Shown in pieces: positions 62,255-64,000 of a DNA stretch of 64,000 bases (positions are counted from its first letter, which is position 1; each line of letters starts with the position of its first letter). A model generated the notes under the pieces. It worked only from the letters and a program-made list of their open reading frames with translations, made no database searches and was not told where the DNA came from. The DNA comes from Mesorhizobium sp. INR15 (GTDB lineage: Bacteria; Pseudomonadota; Alphaproteobacteria; Rhizobiales; Rhizobiaceae): the NCBI RefSeq assembly GCF_015500075.1, contig NZ_CP045496.1:4226001-4290000 (forward strand), read 5' to 3'. A program made the position numbers and the translations under genes.

Positions 62255-64000
62255 ATGGCCGGACGAAGCCGGGGTGGGGAGGAGGGCGAGGATACCGTCA
62301 TCGGTGTCAGCGAACGATCATTGTTTGCCATGCCTTCGGCCACCTTGGCAGTTGCCGTTCCGCTGCCTGAAAACCGCCCTGACCATCCAACCGCCGATGT
62401 CCCGACGCAAGGTCCGGTCCGCGAGGCCGGTGCGGTCACGCGCCTGCGTTCGCCTTTGCGCCGGTTCTCCTTGCCTCGCGTCGGCAACGGTATCGCCCTG
62501 GCCGCTGGGCTGGAGCTTGACCGGGGCATCGCCTTCCTGCTCGTGCCGGTGTTTCTGGCATGCGGAGCCATCGGCTATTTCTCGCTGGCGGCGGAACCGG
62601 ATTTTCCAAAGCCTATCGCCGCCGTCGTCTTGATGGCGGTCTGCGCGCTCGCGTCGCGTTCCTGGCACAGAACCAATCTGTGTTTCGTGGCGGCGCTGTT
62701 GTGCGCGCTCGGCATGCTTGCCGCCAAGGTCGAGACATGGCGGGCGGGCACTCAGATGCTCGGCTCGGAAATATCGACGCAACTGACCGGCCGCGTCGTC
62801 TCGATCGACCGCATGGCAAACGGCCGTATTCGACTGACCCTCGACGTGATTTCGACCGCGCGGCCGAAGCTGCGCTACATGCCGGAACGGGTTCGCCTGT
62901 CGGCGCGGAAAATACCCGCTGAGACGGTCGCCGGCTCCCAGGTCACCGGCTATGCCAAATTGCTGCCGGCAACCGGCCCGGTGCGGCCGGAGAGCTATGA
63001 CTTCTCCTTCGACAGCTATTTTTCCGGCATTGGCGGCAGCGGCTTTTTCCTCGGCAATCCGCAGGTTGTTCCGTCTCAAGGCATGCCGTTCAGCGCCAGG
63101 CTTTCCGCGGCGATCGAGAATGCCCGCGAGACTATCGCCGATCACATTCGCGGCATTGTTGGTGGCGCCGAAGGTGAAATTGCCGCCGCATTGATCGTCG
63201 GCGTGCGCGCCGGCATTCCTGAAGAGATCAATGAGTCGATGCGGCGCACCGGCATCTATCACATCATCTCGATCTCAGGGCTGCATATGGCGCTGGTCGC
63301 CGGCACCATCATGGCGATGCTGCGCGGCGCTTTCGCCTTGTTCCCGGATTTCTCCTCGCGGCGCCCGGTCAAGAAATACGCCGCGGCGGCGGCACTTTTC
63401 TCTATCGCCGCCTATCTTGTGGTCTCCGGCGTGGTGGTGGCAGCCGAACGCAGCTTCATCATGCTGGCGGTGATGTTGATTGCGGTCCTGTTTGACCGAG
63501 CAGCGCTGACCATGCGCAATCTGGCGATCTCGGCCATCGCCGTCATCGCGATATCGCCGCACGAGGTGGTTGGTCCGAGCTTCCAGATGTCGTTTGCTGC
63601 AACCGCGGCCCTGGTTGGTGCCTATGCCGGCTGGTCGGACTATCGCGCGGGAAAAACCAGGACGCCGCCGCCACGGCGCTCCTTGCCCGGCTTTCTGACG
63701 CGAAAGTTCCTGCTGATGATGGGCGGTCTGGCGATGACCTCGATCATCGCCGGCAGTGCCACGGCGCTGTTTGCGATCTGGCATTTTCAGCGCGTGTCGC
63801 CGCTCAGCCTGTTCGCCAATCTGGCCATCATGCCGATCGTGTCCATCGTGATGTTCCTGGCCGTCGCCAGCGCGCTGCTGATGCCATTCGGCCTCGATGG
63901 GCCCGCCCTCTATTTGATGGGCAAAGGGCTGACCGCGATGATCGCCGTATCCGGCTGGATCTCCGAGCGCTCGCCGGTCGATGCCGTCGGTCTGATTTCG
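62255..64000 (+). CDS. comEC: ComEC/Rec2-type DNA uptake channel, 5' part
   Basis: The frame is open from ATG 62255 to the end of the window (582 codons), so the gene is truncated by the window, not broken. After an N-terminal extension of about 95 residues come membrane segments and the DUF4131-like region (TGRVVSIDRMANGRIRLTL). The ComEC competence domain follows with the diagnostic ISISGLHMALVAG near residue 340 and AAERSFIMLAVMLIAVL. ComEC moves single-stranded DNA across the inner membrane in natural transformation. The metallo-beta-lactamase-like domain would lie beyond the window. ATG 62330 is an alternative start. Confidence 0.9.
   Translation, partial: MAGRSRGGEEGEDTVIGVSERSLFAMPSATLAVAVPLPENRPDHPTADVPTQGPVREAGAVTRLRSPLRRFSLPRVGNGIALAAGLELDRGIAFLLVPVFLACGAIGYFSLAAEPDFPKPIAAVVLMAVCALASRSWHRTNLCFVAALLCALGMLAAKVETWRAGTQMLGSEISTQLTGRVVSIDRMANGRIRLTLDVISTARPKLRYMPERVRLSARKIPAETVAGSQVTGYAKLLPATGPVRPESYDFSFDSYFSGIGGSGFFLGNPQVVPSQGMPFSARLSAAIENARETIADHIRGIVGGAEGEIAAALIVGVRAGIPEEINESMRRTGIYHIISISGLHMALVAGTIMAMLRGAFALFPDFSSRRPVKKYAAAAALFSIAAYLVVSGVVVAAERSFIMLAVMLIAVLFDRAALTMRNLAISAIAVIAISPHEVVGPSFQMSFAATAALVGAYAGWSDYRAGKTRTPPPRRSLPGFLTRKFLLMMGGLAMTSIIAGSATALFAIWHFQRVSPLSLFANLAIMPIVSIVMFLAVASALLMPFGLDGPALYLMGKGLTAMIAVSGWISERSPVDAVGLIS

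Noticed and set aside
62255..64000. Broken or pseudogene comEC
   Set aside because: The frame is continuous from start to the last base; truncation is due to the window edge.

Overview
This 64 kb window is ordinary chromosomal sequence of a high-GC alphaproteobacterium. It is most likely a Mesorhizobium or a close relative in the Phyllobacteriaceae. The evidence is the rhizobial glycerol ABC transporter locus, an EipB-type envelope protein, a phasin, BA14K, DUF1489, ClpS-ClpA, and the order frr-uppS-cdsA-rseP-bamA-lpxD-fabZ-lpxA-lpxI-lpxB next to gltA and gltX. Coding density is about 90%. I see no CRISPR array, insertion sequence, prophage or rRNA.

Layout. 1-2.0 kb: end of a proteasome-like protease, then a PLP-dependent aromatic amino-acid decarboxylase. 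2.1-12.3 kb: a complete glycerol locus (glpR, glpD, glpSTPQUV, glpK) that imports glycerol, phosphorylates it and oxidises it to dihydroxyacetone phosphate. The upstream regions carry phased TTTCG/ATTCG half-sites. 12.3-15.4 kb: a BA14K protein, then tRNA-Lys(UUU), a 2.2 kb segment with a DUF4239 protein and a Tat-exported beta-carbonic anhydrase, and a copy of the tRNA 3' end. That arrangement suggests an eroded island. 15.4-19.5 kb: dprA-plsY and pyrB with an apparently non-catalytic dihydroorotase (pyrC'). 19.6-26 kb: aidB, an AEC carrier, small membrane proteins, ruvX, a metallo-hydrolase, an exported Cys-containing protein and a radical SAM protein. 26-32 kb: gatC-GNAT-gatA, a YdcF protein, a RutB-like hydrolase, sdaA and DUF1489. 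32-38 kb: a membrane J-protein, a D,D-carboxypeptidase with a SPOR domain, a phasin, clpS and clpA. 38-45.6 kb: a CPT-like kinase, HIT, a sulfatase-fold membrane enzyme, a FemAB-like protein, GDPD, RidA, eipB, DUF4031 and LysE. 45.7-59.2 kb: rpsB-tsf-pyrH-frr-uppS-cdsA-rseP-bamA and the lipid A genes, covering translation, isoprenoid carrier, phospholipid and outer-membrane biogenesis. 59.2-64 kb: gltA, gltX and a comEC that runs off the window.

I did not find a clearly novel multigene system. The observations most worth following are: (1) the two glycerol transporter ATPases have complementary defects, so that only one composite ATP site looks complete; (2) the PyrC-like protein has lost its metal-binding histidines; (3) the tRNA-Lys fragment marks an old integration; (4) palindromes sit between and just after the -35 and -10 boxes of the phasin promoter; (5) four TTCG half-sites repeat every 10-11 bp over the glpD promoter.
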